NCBI RefSeq assembly: GCF_014205275.1
Contig: NZ_JACHND010000001.1
Location: 4,464,001-4,528,000, forward strand
Direction of reading: 5' to 3'
Length of the DNA stretch: 64,000 nucleotides
Source of the DNA: Sphaerisporangium siamense
GTDB lineage: Bacteria; Actinomycetota; Actinomycetes; Streptosporangiales; Streptosporangiaceae
This document shows positions 26,541-35,196 of this stretch, piece by piece. Numbering within the stretch: the first letter of the stretch is position 1; each line of letters begins with the position of its first letter. The translations under genes were made by a program, and so were the position numbers. The notes under the pieces were generated by a model, which saw nothing but the letters and a program-made list of their open reading frames with translations, made no database searches and was not told the origin of the DNA.

Positions 26541-27515
26541 CTACGAGACGACGTCCTTGCGGCGGAACCGGCGGAACGCCAAGGCGACGAGGACGACCGC
26601 GTAGGTCACCGAGAGCGACGCCCCCTTGGCCATGCGGCTCCAGTCCAGCTCCGGGGCCAGGGCGTCCACCCAGGCGGCGTTCCAGAACGTCGGCAGGAAC
26701 TCGCGCACCACGCCGAGCGCGTCCACCGCCTGCAGGATGGTGCTCACGATGACCAGCCCCACCGCGCCCCCGACCGCGCCGAGTGGCGAGTCCGTGCTCA
26801 CCGAGAGCAGGAACGCCAGTGCCGCCACGACGAGCTGGCTCACCAGGGCGTAGCCCACCACGATCCCGAAGCGCGGCAGCACCGAGGCGGCCGCGACGGC
26901 CTCGCCCGTGCCCGGCAGGCGGATGTCGTTCCACCCGAACGCCACCGTGCCCGCCAGCAGGGCCATCAGCGGCAGCGCCACCACCGCCGTCGCCGAGTAG
27001 GTCAGCGCCACCACGAGCTTCTGCCGCAGCAGCCGGTCACGCGGCACCGGCGCGGCCAGCAGGTAGCGCAGCGACGACCAGCTCGCCTCGCTCGCCACCG
27101 TGTCCCCGCAGAACAAGGCCACGGCCACCACCAGCAGCAGCGTCGCCGACACCGACAGCACGAACGCGGCGAAGTTCAGCCCGCCCTGCGTGGCCAGGTC
27201 CGACAGCCGCAGGCTGCTCTGCTGGACGGGCGCGGGGCCGAGGGCGAACGCCGCCACGAGGATCCACGGCAGCGCCAGCAGCAGCCCGAACATCACCAGC
27301 GTGCGCCGCCGCCGGAACTGCCGCACGAACTCCACCCGCAACGGCAGCGTGCCGCGCACGGGTCCACCGCCCCGCGCGATCCCCACGCCGTTCCCGGCCG
27401 CCGGCGCTCCCGCCGCGCCGCCCGACCCGTTCCCCGTGGCCGGTGGTCCCGCCGCGCCGTCGCCGGGAGCCGCGGTCGCGGGCTCCCGCGCTTGCGTACG
27501 GTCCGGTCCGCTCAT
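26541..27515 (-). CDS. ABC-2-type transporter permease
   Basis: A 324-residue permease. Its first 50 residues are a low-complexity Gly/Ala/Pro cytosolic tail. About six membrane helices follow, from LVMFGLLLALPWILVAAFAL to SVTYAVVLVALAFRRFRRKD. The segment LRYLLAAPVPRDRLLRQKLVV is the usual cytosolic coupling region of ABC-2 exporters. The ATG at 27515 overlaps the stop of the upstream hydrolase-ATPase gene by 4 bp, so it is the membrane partner of that ATPase. The substrate is unknown. Confidence 0.85.
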   Translation of the reverse strand: MSGPDRTQAREPATAAPGDGAAGPPATGNGSGGAAGAPAAGNGVGIARGGGPVRGTLPLRVEFVRQFRRRRTLVMFGLLLALPWILVAAFALGPAPVQQSSLRLSDLATQGGLNFAAFVLSVSATLLLVVAVALFCGDTVASEASWSSLRYLLAAPVPRDRLLRQKLVVALTYSATAVVALPLMALLAGTVAFGWNDIRLPGTGEAVAAASVLPRFGIVVGYALVSQLVVAALAFLLSVSTDSPLGAVGGAVGLVIVSTILQAVDALGVVREFLPTFWNAAWVDALAPELDWSRMAKGASLSVTYAVVLVALAFRRFRRKDVVS

Positions 27516-30163
27516 GCCCTGCCTCCGCCGTCTCCGATCAGGTCGAGGAAGACGTCCTCGAGACGTCCCGGCGCGCCGCCCGTGGGCGCGTCGCCGAGCA
27601 GGTCGCCCACCGGGCCCGCCGTGACCAGCCGGCCCCGGTGCATGACCACCACGTGGTCGCAGGTCTGCTCCACCTCGGCGAGCAGGTGGCTCGACACGAT
27701 CACCGTGCGGCCGTGCGCCGCGTACCGGATCAGCACCCGGCGCATCTCGGCGATCTGCGGAGGGTCGAGGCCGTTGGTCGGCTCGTCCAGCACCAGCAGG
27801 TCGGGCAGCCCCAGCATGGCCTGCGCGATCGCCAGCCGCTGCCGCATGCCCTGCGAGTACGTGCGCACGGCGCGGTCCAGCGCCGCGCCGAGCCCGGCGA
27901 TCTCCAGCGCCTCCTCGGCGTGGGCCTCGCCGGCGGGACGGCCGGTGGCCCGCCAGTACAGGTCGATGTTCTCCCTGCCGGTCAGGTGCGGCAGGAAACC
28001 CGGGCCCTCCACGAACGCCCCGACGCGCCCCAGCACGGGCGCGCCCGGCGTCACGCGGTGCCCGAACACGCGGATCTCGCCCGCGTCCGGGTGGATCAGC
28101 CCGAGCAGCATGCGCATCGTCGTGGTCTTGCCCGCGCCGTTCGGCCCGAGCAGGCCGAGCACCTGGCCGCGCTCCACGCGGAACGACAGGCCGTCCACGG
28201 CGAGCTCGCCGTCGCGGTACTTCTTCGTCAGCCCGGTGATGCGCAGCGGCACGTTCGCCAGCGAAGACTCCGGGGCGTCGTCGCGCCGCCCGCGCCCGGC
28301 CAGCACCAGCGCGACCGCGACGGCCAGCGCCGCCAGGGGCAGCGCCCAGGTCCACCAGGACGGACCGGCGGCGGGCGTCCTGAGCGCCCGGTCGGCGGGG
28401 ACGGTGAGCGACGGCGCGGCGGCCACGCGGAACACCGCGGGGGAGGTGCCGGAGGCGTACCCCATGTCGGTGGTGCCGACCACCACCCGCAGCCGGTGCC
28501 CGGCGTCGAACCGGTGGTCGATCGCCGGAAGCGCCACCGTCACCGGCGTGCCCGCGGGCGTGGCGGTGACCCGGAACGGCGCCACCAGCCCCTGCGGCAG
28601 CGCCGGGCGCTGCCCGCCGACGTCGTACACCTTGGCGAACAGCGTGACCTCGCCCGTCCCGTACACCGTGAGGCCCGCCGTGGGGGAGCCGGTGACCTGG
28701 AGCGGCGCGGCCAGCGGCGCCGACTCGAACGCGGCGGCCTGGCCCGGCATGTCCAGGGCCAGGCCCGCCTGGGAGTCCGCGAGGCCGCCGAGCAGGCCGC
28801 CGATGCCCGGCACGGCGGAGATCGCGGCGGGCGAGCCGCCCGGCGGGACGGCCACCGGCTGCGCGGGCCCCGAAATCGTGACGGGCGTGCGCGAGGCGCC
28901 CGAGACGCCCGGGTAGCGGCCCGCGACGGCGTGGACGAGCACGGGCCGCCGGGTGCCCGGGTCGCGCCCGCCGTCCCGGGTGACGGTGAACGCCTCCCCG
29001 GCCCTGGCGTCGTCCGCGTCCTTCTTCAGCCAGCGGTCGAACCAGCCGATCGTGCGGTCGGCCACCCAGTCGGCCTCGCCGTCCCCGCCGTCGTGCCCGC
29101 CCTCGAACCAGGCGACCTCCACGGGGGCGCCGGTCGCGGCGATGGCCCTGGCGTTGGCGTCGGCGTGCCCGAGCGGGAACAGCGAGTCCCGTTTGCCCTG
29201 GATGAGCAGGCTCGGCACCCGGATCCTGCCCGGCACCGAGATGGGGCTGGACCGGCGCAGGGTGGCCACGGCGTCGGCGGTGGCCCGGCCCGTCGTCGCC
29301 ACCTCGGCGTACATGGCGCAGATCTCCGGAAGGAACCGCCCGCACTGGACGTCCTGCGTCCCCCCGGCTGAGCCCCCGGGCCCGCCCCGGCCACCAGACG
29401 TCCCAGGAGCGCCCGACGCCCCCTGGCCACTCGGCGTCCCTGAACCGCTCGGGGGCCCGGAGGCGCCGGCCGCGCCGCCCCCGAGCGCCGCCGCCAGGCC
29501 GCCGCCGCCCGGTGCGAGCGGCGAGTCGGCGCCCCTGCTGAAGAACAGCCCGGCCCACATGCGCTTGAACACCCCGCGCAGCGGCCCGCCGCCCGTGGCC
29601 TCGGGGAACAGCGCGTCGGCCAGGTCGTACCAGGTGATCTGCGGGACGATCGCGTCGATCCTGGCGTCGTAGGCGGCGGCCATCAGCGTGATCGCCCCGC
29701 CGTAGGAGCCGCCCGCCGCCCCGAGACGCGGGTCGCCCGGCCCGTCCAGCACCACCTCGGGCCGCTTCGCCAGCCAGTCGACGAGCTGCCGGACGTCCTT
29801 GACCTCGTAGTCGGGCGAGTTCAGCGCGATCTGCCCGCCGGAGGCGCCGAACCCGCGCGCCGACCAGGTCAGCACGGCGTAGCCGCGCCGCGCCAGCAGC
29901 TCGGCCTCGGCGCGCACGCTCGCCTTGCTGCCGCCGAACCCGTGGGCCAGCAGTACGGCCGGCCCCTTCCCTCCGCCCGCGGGCGGGAAGAAGGTGGTGT
30001 CGAGCGTGACCCGCAGGTCGTCGCGCGGGCCGTCCACGACCGGGATCATCTGGTCGATCGCCCGCACCGGCGGCGACGACGGCCACAGGACCCAGATCGC
30101 CGCGCCCGCCACCAGCACGGCCGCCACGATCAGCGCGACCGGCCGCCTTCCCCCAAGCTTCAT
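27512..30163 (-). CDS. Membrane-anchored CocE/S15-type hydrolase fused to an ABC exporter ATPase
   Basis: An 883-residue fusion. Residues 9-28 are one membrane helix. About 35-590 is an alpha/beta-hydrolase of the X-Pro dipeptidyl-peptidase/CocE type: LLAHGFGGSK near 75, nucleophile elbow GGSYGG with Ser153, then a Gly/Ser/Pro-rich insert near 240-285 and a jelly-roll-like C-terminal domain. A second helix lies near 600-621. From about 640 there is a complete ABC ATPase: GPNGAGKT at 672-679, signature YSQGMRQRL, Walker B LLVLDEPTNGLDP. The two helices would put the hydrolase outside and the ATPase inside, next to the following ABC-2 permease. Cleavage of a peptide or ester coupled to export is inferred. 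Confidence 0.82.
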   Translation of the reverse strand: MKLGGRRPVALIVAAVLVAGAAIWVLWPSSPPVRAIDQMIPVVDGPRDDLRVTLDTTFFPPAGGGKGPAVLLAHGFGGSKASVRAEAELLARRGYAVLTWSARGFGASGGQIALNSPDYEVKDVRQLVDWLAKRPEVVLDGPGDPRLGAAGGSYGGAITLMAAAYDARIDAIVPQITWYDLADALFPEATGGGPLRGVFKRMWAGLFFSRGADSPLAPGGGGLAAALGGGAAGASGPPSGSGTPSGQGASGAPGTSGGRGGPGGSAGGTQDVQCGRFLPEICAMYAEVATTGRATADAVATLRRSSPISVPGRIRVPSLLIQGKRDSLFPLGHADANARAIAATGAPVEVAWFEGGHDGGDGEADWVADRTIGWFDRWLKKDADDARAGEAFTVTRDGGRDPGTRRPVLVHAVAGRYPGVSGASRTPVTISGPAQPVAVPPGGSPAAISAVPGIGGLLGGLADSQAGLALDMPGQAAAFESAPLAAPLQVTGSPTAGLTVYGTGEVTLFAKVYDVGGQRPALPQGLVAPFRVTATPAGTPVTVALPAIDHRFDAGHRLRVVVGTTDMGYASGTSPAVFRVAAAPSLTVPADRALRTPAAGPSWWTWALPLAALAVAVALVLAGRGRRDDAPESSLANVPLRITGLTKKYRDGELAVDGLSFRVERGQVLGLLGPNGAGKTTTMRMLLGLIHPDAGEIRVFGHRVTPGAPVLGRVGAFVEGPGFLPHLTGRENIDLYWRATGRPAGEAHAEEALEIAGLGAALDRAVRTYSQGMRQRLAIAQAMLGLPDLLVLDEPTNGLDPPQIAEMRRVLIRYAAHGRTVIVSSHLLAEVEQTCDHVVVMHRGRLVTAGPVGDLLGDAPTGGAPGRLEDVFLDLIGDGGGRA

Positions 30164-30276
30164 GCCGCGAGCCTACTGATCGGCGCCGGGCATCGGCTGA
30201 GACGGCTCTCAGGTGCGCTGATCTCCGGGTGATCCCCGATTGCGGTACATGTCGAGGACCGGCATCATTTCTTCGC

Positions 30277-31434
30277 GTGAAGCACGGCGCGGGCATCAAG
30301 GACAGAGCCACCCAGGTGATCGAGTGGGCTCTGCCGTACTGGACGCGAGGTCCCGCGGGAAGGCAGACGCCCCCCGACCTCCTCCGCGTCCTCTATTTCT
30401 CTTGGATCGTTGCATTCGTCCTCAAGGTGCTCGGCGCGTCGTGGGACGTCTCCTGGCACTTCAAGTGGCTGCGCGACGACTTCGCCCCGCCCCACATGAT
30501 CAACAGCGTGGGCACCGCCATCGTCGTGGCCCTGACGATCATCCACGGGTACACCGGCTACGGCGTCGACCGCGCGGCCCAGCGCCTGATCCAGTGGGGC
30601 ACCGGCGTCTTCCTGATCGCGATCCCGATCGACCTGATCAACCACCGGGTCAACGGCATCGACATCACCTCCTGGAGCCCCTCGCACGTCCTGCTGTACG
30701 TGGGCACCGCCTTCATGATCGCCGGGGTGATCCGGGGCTGGCACGTCTCGGCGCCCCCCGGACGCCTGCGCACGCTCGTGCTCGGCGGCCTGTTCGTGTT
30801 CTTCCTGGAGAACGTGCTGTTCCCCAGCGAGCACCAGGAGTACGGCGTGCTCAGCCTCGCCGCCTGGGACCGGGGCGTCCGCTACGCCGAGCCGATCCTG
30901 CTCAACTTCGCCGCCGACCAGATGGGCCGCTCCGTCGACCGCGGGATGGTCGAGAAGTTCACGCTCCCCGTCCCCGACTGGGTGTACCCCATGTGGTTCG
31001 GCGTCGCCGCCGTCCTCGTCCTCGTCGTGGCCCGCATGCTGGTCGGCCGCCGCTGGACCGCCACCGCCGTCGCCGGCGTGTACCTCGCGTTCCGCACGAT
31101 CCTGTGGCCCCTGCTGTACGCCACGCACTTCCCGCCGTCGGCCGTGCCGTTCTTCCTGCTCGCCGTCGCGGTCTGCGTCGACGTGGCGTTCCTCCTCAAG
31201 GTCCCCGCCGTCCGCGCCGTCGCCGGGGCCGTCCTGGTCACCGCCGCCGTCTACGGCTCCCTCGCCGTCCAGGAGGCCCTGCTCGACGCCCCGCCGTTCC
31301 TGCTCGCCTCCGCCCCGGTCAGCGCCGTCCTGCTCGCCGGCGCCTGGCTCGGCGTCGAGTGGCGCGCCCGCGGGCGCGCCCCCGACCCCGAACCGGTCCT
31401 CCCGCCGGTCGGCACTCCCGCCGCCATCCCTTAG
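30277..31434 (+). CDS. Polytopic membrane protein, function unknown
   Basis: About 385 residues with roughly nine hydrophobic helices and short loops, rich in Trp and His (KVLGASWDVSWHFKWLRDD near the first helix). There is no transporter signature I can name. The 3' end faces the copD-copC genes across a terminator, so this is not an operon with them. The GTG at 30277 gives a compact N-terminus; a GTG at 30229 in the same frame would add 16 residues, and neither has a clear ribosome-binding site. Confidence 0.65.
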   Translation: MKHGAGIKDRATQVIEWALPYWTRGPAGRQTPPDLLRVLYFSWIVAFVLKVLGASWDVSWHFKWLRDDFAPPHMINSVGTAIVVALTIIHGYTGYGVDRAAQRLIQWGTGVFLIAIPIDLINHRVNGIDITSWSPSHVLLYVGTAFMIAGVIRGWHVSAPPGRLRTLVLGGLFVFFLENVLFPSEHQEYGVLSLAAWDRGVRYAEPILLNFAADQMGRSVDRGMVEKFTLPVPDWVYPMWFGVAAVLVLVVARMLVGRRWTATAVAGVYLAFRTILWPLLYATHFPPSAVPFFLLAVAVCVDVAFLLKVPAVRAVAGAVLVTAAVYGSLAVQEALLDAPPFLLASAPVSAVLLAGAWLGVEWRARGRAPDPEPVLPPVGTPAAIP

Positions 31435-31448
31435 TCCCGTCGCGCCCG

Positions 31449-31480
31449 GCGCCCCCCGGCCCTTGTGGCACGGGGGGTGC
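31449..31480. terminator. Bidirectional hairpin between convergent genes
   Basis: GCGCCCCCCG (31449-31458) pairs with CGGGGGGTGC (31471-31480), a 10-bp stem with one G-T pair and a 12-base loop, sitting between two stop codons. Confidence 0.7.
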
Positions 31481-31483
31481 GGG

Positions 31484-32635
31484 TCAGGCCACCGGGGCGC
31501 GGGTCAGGGCGACCGCCACGCCGTACGCCAGGCCCATCACGGTGATCTCCAGCAGGGCCCACGCCGCGAACGCCGTCGCCCGGCGCCCGGCGACCGCCGG
31601 CATGAGACGCCAGCGGATGCGGGCCCCGAGCACCGCGATGGCGCACGCGAAGACGGTCTTGGCGAGCACCAGCCACCCGTAGCGGGTGGTCACCAGCGAC
31701 CCGGGCAGGCTCGTCGTCGGCGACAGGGCCAGCTCGACCAGCCCGTTGAACAGCCCCGACAGGCCCACCACCAGCAGCGCGACCGTGGCCAGCCGCGAGA
31801 ACCTCGGCAGCGCGCGCGCCAGCAGGTCGCGGTCGCGGGCCAGGAACACGGCGAGCGTCACCAGCCCGCCCGTCCACAGCGCGGCGCCGGCGACGTGCAA
31901 CTCCATCGAGACCATGCTCAGGTCGTGCCAGTACCAGTTCGAGGCGTGGCCGCTGACCGGCAGCGGCAGCAGCCCGAACAGCGCGACCGCGACCCGCAGC
32001 TCGGCGGGCACCTTCTCACCGAAACGCACCGCCAGCAGGGCGAAGAAGGTGTAGATCAGGGCGATGGCGGCGCTGATCACCAGTCCTTGGCCCGCGCCGA
32101 TGCGGGCGACGTAGGAGGCGGGGTCGGGCGCCTGGCCGGGGGTGACCTCGGCCGCGCTGAGGATCATGGTGATCAGCGCGGCGAGCGCCCAGCCGAACGC
32201 CGTCATCACCGCCCAGCTCCGCGCCCGGGACAGCACGGCCTCGGTGCGCCCGGGGTCGTCGAACCCGAGCAGCCGCGGCAGCAGGCTCAACCCCACGGTC
32301 GCCAGCGCGCACAGGTCCATGACCAGCCGCGTCACCGGCAGCCCGTACTCGACGAACGGCCCCGGCGCGGCGATCCCCGGCACGACGCCCTCCGCCGTCC
32401 ACCACGCCGCGACGACCACGGCCACCAGCCCGCCCCCGGCGATCGCCCAAGCAGGCGGCCACCGGACCTCCACCGGGACGGAAGGCACGGCGACAGACGA
32501 GTCCCCGGCGGGAGGCTCGCCGTCGTGCGCGTCGGTCGTGAGCGAGGGACCGTGGGTGGTGTCGGTCGTGAGGGAGGAATCGTGGCCGGTCTCGGTTGTG
32601 GGGGAAGGGCCTTGGGCGGCGCCGGTCGTGTTCAC
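31484..32635 (-). CDS. CopD-family copper resistance membrane protein
   Basis: A 383-residue CopD/PcoD-like protein with about eight membrane helices, after a cytosolic Thr-rich N-terminal tail built from 10-residue repeats. Conserved-type elements include NWYWHDLSMVSMELHVAGAA (candidate copper-binding His and Met residues) and TRYGWLVLAKTVF. The GTG at 32635 overlaps the CopC stop by 4 bp, so CopC-CopD form a coupled pair, consistent with copper uptake or handling across the membrane. Confidence 0.82.
   Translation of the reverse strand: MNTTGAAQGPSPTTETGHDSSLTTDTTHGPSLTTDAHDGEPPAGDSSVAVPSVPVEVRWPPAWAIAGGGLVAVVVAAWWTAEGVVPGIAAPGPFVEYGLPVTRLVMDLCALATVGLSLLPRLLGFDDPGRTEAVLSRARSWAVMTAFGWALAALITMILSAAEVTPGQAPDPASYVARIGAGQGLVISAAIALIYTFFALLAVRFGEKVPAELRVAVALFGLLPLPVSGHASNWYWHDLSMVSMELHVAGAALWTGGLVTLAVFLARDRDLLARALPRFSRLATVALLVVGLSGLFNGLVELALSPTTSLPGSLVTTRYGWLVLAKTVFACAIAVLGARIRWRLMPAVAGRRATAFAAWALLEITVMGLAYGVAVALTRAPVA
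32531..32620. repeat. Three 30-bp tandem units in the CopD N-terminal tail
   Basis: Units begin at 32531, 32561 and 32591, each with GTCGGTCGTG or a close variant, and a partial fourth starts at 32621. They encode a 10-residue repeat of the form TTxxxxGPSL. Units are diverged at several sites, so this is an older duplication. Confidence 0.75.
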
Positions 32636-33189
32636 GCGCCCTCGCCCTTCGCTGGGCGGCCCTGGCGGGCGACGACGCGGATGCCGAGCCCGGACAGCAG
32701 CAGGGCGGCCACCAGCAGCCCCCACACCCAGCCGCCGTTGTTCGCGGGCGGCACGCTGGAGACGGCGACCGTGCCCGCGGGAGACGCCTGGGCGGCAGGC
32801 GACTGCGGGGCTACGGGAGCCGCGCTCGCCGCCCCCGTGACGGTGAAACCGATCTTCCCGGTCACCGGATGACCGTCATTGGAGAGGATCTGGTAGCCGA
32901 TGACGTAGTCGCCGGGCGCGGCCGAGGCCGGGAGCGTCGCGATCACGTCGTTGTCCGCGACCCGCACCGTGAGCTTGGCGACGACGCCCCCCGGGCTGGT
33001 CAACGCCACCTGGGCGAAGTCCGCCCGCACGGACTGGTCGAAGCTCAGCGTGGCATGCCCGGGCATGGCGGAGAACCGGGCGCCGTCCTCGGGGTCACTG
33101 CCGGTCAGCACGTTGTGCGCCGAGGCGGGCGCCACACCCAGCGCCAGGGCCGCACAGACCGCGAACAGCACCGTAAGGAATCGCCTCAC
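32632..33189 (-). CDS. CopC-family periplasmic copper-binding protein
   Basis: A 185-residue exported protein. The signal peptide is residues 1-24; cleavage after SA would leave His25 as the new N-terminus (HNVLTGSDPEDG), the expected Cu(II) ligand. Asp105 and His107 in SNDGHPVTG complete the site. A Pro/Ala linker and a C-terminal membrane helix (WVWGLLVAALLLSGLGI) follow, so it stays anchored. The GTG at 33189 lies after AGGAAAGG. It is the first gene of the copC-copD unit. Confidence 0.88.
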   Translation of the reverse strand: MRRFLTVLFAVCAALALGVAPASAHNVLTGSDPEDGARFSAMPGHATLSFDQSVRADFAQVALTSPGGVVAKLTVRVADNDVIATLPASAAPGDYVIGYQILSNDGHPVTGKIGFTVTGAASAAPVAPQSPAAQASPAGTVAVSSVPPANNGGWVWGLLVAALLLSGLGIRVVARQGRPAKGEGA

Positions 33190-33583
33190 GCGACATGACC
33201 TTTCCTAAACGTTTCCGAACGCTGCCATGCTCCCATCTCCCCAAGCCCCCCGCGGAACCAGATCCACGGGACGGCCCGGACGCGACCGGCGATGTACCGG
33301 CGAGAACGAAAGGGTTCGGGCCGTTCTCGTCACCACGGAGAAAGCTGCTCCTCTCCCCACGTGGAGGCCATAGAACTGTCGCACCGGTCTGCTTCAGTGA
33401 TCCGCGAGGGACGGATCGCCGTCCGAATCTGCAGGCGGACCTTTACAAGATGCGGGTTCGGCCATCGGAGGACGATCCGCGGTGAAGGCGGGAACCCGGC
33501 GTGAGCAGAGGGGAATGGGTCTTTCTCGCGGGAGGTGGGAGGGCTAGCATCCCAGCACCCCCCATCGCTTGGAGTAACGTCTC
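33190..33583. other. 394-bp gene-free region between copC and an MFS gene
   Basis: No convincing CDS or tRNA. It must hold the copC promoter and the MFS promoter. A perfect 8-bp inverted repeat, CGAGAACG (33301-33308) with CGTTCTCG (33322-33329), could be an operator or attenuator. TAGCAT at 33545-33550 is a possible -10 box for the MFS gene. Confidence 0.5.
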
Positions 33584-34870
33584 GTGAGCACGCCGCCTCC
33601 GCGCAAGCAGCCGTATGACGTCCCTCTCGCCCTCGCCGAACCGGTCACGCGTGTGGGGCCGCGCTGGGTCGGGCTCATCTCGCTGGCGAACCTCGCGCTG
33701 TGGATGGCCTACTTCGGGCCGTTGCAGGTGCTGCTGCCGCAGCAGGTCGCCGATGTCGCGCCCGGAGGCAAGGAGACCGCCCTCGCCTGGGTGACGGGGC
33801 TGGGCGCCGCCGTCGCGATGGTCGCCAACCCGGTGGCCGGCGCGCTGTCGGACCGGACGACGGGGCGCTTCGGCAGGCGCCACCCCTGGACGCTGCTCGG
33901 CGCGTCGACCGGAGGGCTCGCGCTCGTCCTCCTGGCCTTCCAGGGCACGGTCGTGGGGGTCGCGATCGGATGGTGCCTGGCCCAGGCGGGGCTGAACGCG
34001 ATGCAGGCGGCGCTGACGGCGGGCGTGCCCGACCACGTGCCGGTGGGTCAGCGCGGCGCGGTGTCGGGGTGGATCGGCATCCCGCAGACGCTGGGCGTGG
34101 TGGTGGCCGTCGTCCTGGTGACGATGGTCGTCACGACCACCGAGTCCGGCTATCTGCTGATCGGCGTGCTCGTGCCGCTGTGCGCGCTCCCGTTCGTCCT
34201 CGCCACCCCGGACGCCTCGCTGCCGGCCGAGCGACGCCCGCCGTTCGGCCTGGCCGGCTTCCTGCGCGGCTTCTGGATCAGCCCACGGGCCCACCCCGAC
34301 TTCGCCTGGGCCTGGCTGACCCGCTTCCTCATGCAACTCGGCAACGCCATGGTCCTGCTCTACCTGCTGTACTTCCTCACCGACGCCGTCCACTACGAAC
34401 GCGTCTTCCCCGGGAGCAAGGCCGAGGACGGCCTGCTCGTGCTCATCCTGATCTACACGGCGACCGTCGTGCTCACCACAGTCGCCAGTGGCGCGATCTC
34501 CGACCGCCTCGGCCGCCGCAAGACCCTGGTGACCGTCTCCGGCGCCATCAGCGCCGTCCCCGCCGTGCTCCTGGCATTCTGGCCGCAGTGGACGGTCGTC
34601 ACGGTGGCCGCGGCGATCATGGGCATCGGCTTCGGCGTCTACCTCTCGGTGGACAACGCCCTGGTCACCCAGGTACTCCCCGCGGCGGCGGGCCGCGCCA
34701 AGGACCTCGGCGTCATCAACATCGCCAACTCGGGCCCCCAGGTGCTCGCCCCAGTGATCGCCGGTCCCATCGTCGCGAGCCTCGGCGGCTACCCGATCCT
34801 CTACCTCACCGCAGGAACCCTGACCCTCCTCGGCGCCGCCCTGGTCTGGAAGATCCGCTCCGTCCCCTGA
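33584..34870 (+). CDS. MFS transporter
   Basis: A 428-residue permease with about 12 membrane helices. The first-half motif A is GALSDRTTGRFGRRHPW and the second-half copy GAISDRLGRRK. The TGRFGRRHPW pattern recalls sugar/proton symporters of the SLC45/GPH kind, but the substrate is not certain. The GTG at 33584 follows TTGGAGTAACGTCTC. It is monocistronic. Confidence 0.85.
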   Translation: MSTPPPRKQPYDVPLALAEPVTRVGPRWVGLISLANLALWMAYFGPLQVLLPQQVADVAPGGKETALAWVTGLGAAVAMVANPVAGALSDRTTGRFGRRHPWTLLGASTGGLALVLLAFQGTVVGVAIGWCLAQAGLNAMQAALTAGVPDHVPVGQRGAVSGWIGIPQTLGVVVAVVLVTMVVTTTESGYLLIGVLVPLCALPFVLATPDASLPAERRPPFGLAGFLRGFWISPRAHPDFAWAWLTRFLMQLGNAMVLLYLLYFLTDAVHYERVFPGSKAEDGLLVLILIYTATVVLTTVASGAISDRLGRRKTLVTVSGAISAVPAVLLAFWPQWTVVTVAAAIMGIGFGVYLSVDNALVTQVLPAAAGRAKDLGVINIANSGPQVLAPVIAGPIVASLGGYPILYLTAGTLTLLGAALVWKIRSVP

Positions 34871-35196
34871 CCGCTCGTCCCGCTCCTGCGGCAGCGAGAC
34901 CGTCCCGAGCACATCATGGGAATCACGCTCATTTGGTCCCGCGTCGATGCCGATGGTCGTGACCTCGGTGGTCCACTCGAACACGGCGCCCCGATATTCG
35001 GGGCGGGTCATGCTGCCCACCACCCCCTGTGGCCGCCGCGGTGCGCCGCGGAATCGGCCGGTCGCTTTGGTGGCTTGCGGCATGCCCGTCCACTAGGGAA
35101 GGATCATCCCCTACGTCCCAGGCCGATGGAATGTGCCGTCGGCTGACGGGCCGGACAAGCTTCGCAATTTTAGAAAAACGGAATATGGAGGCTGCT
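34871..35196. other. 326-bp region with a possible minus-strand gene remnant
   Basis: There is no intact gene. On the minus strand, from about 35011 down to 34871, a frame reads RPEYRGAVFEWTTEVTTIGI and then DSHDVLGTVSLPQE. This looks like genuine protein rather than the Arg/Ala/Pro-rich antisense seen elsewhere. It then runs into antisense of the MFS gene without a stop, so it would be a 3'-truncated fragment. The right end carries the promoter of the APC permease (AT-rich at 35165-35185). Confidence 0.35.

Noticed and set aside
33443-35083. A 546-codon minus-strand frame across the MFS gene
   Set aside because: The bulk is Asp/Arg/Gly/His-rich antisense of a clear MFS permease. Only the part beyond the MFS stop looks protein-like and is reported separately.
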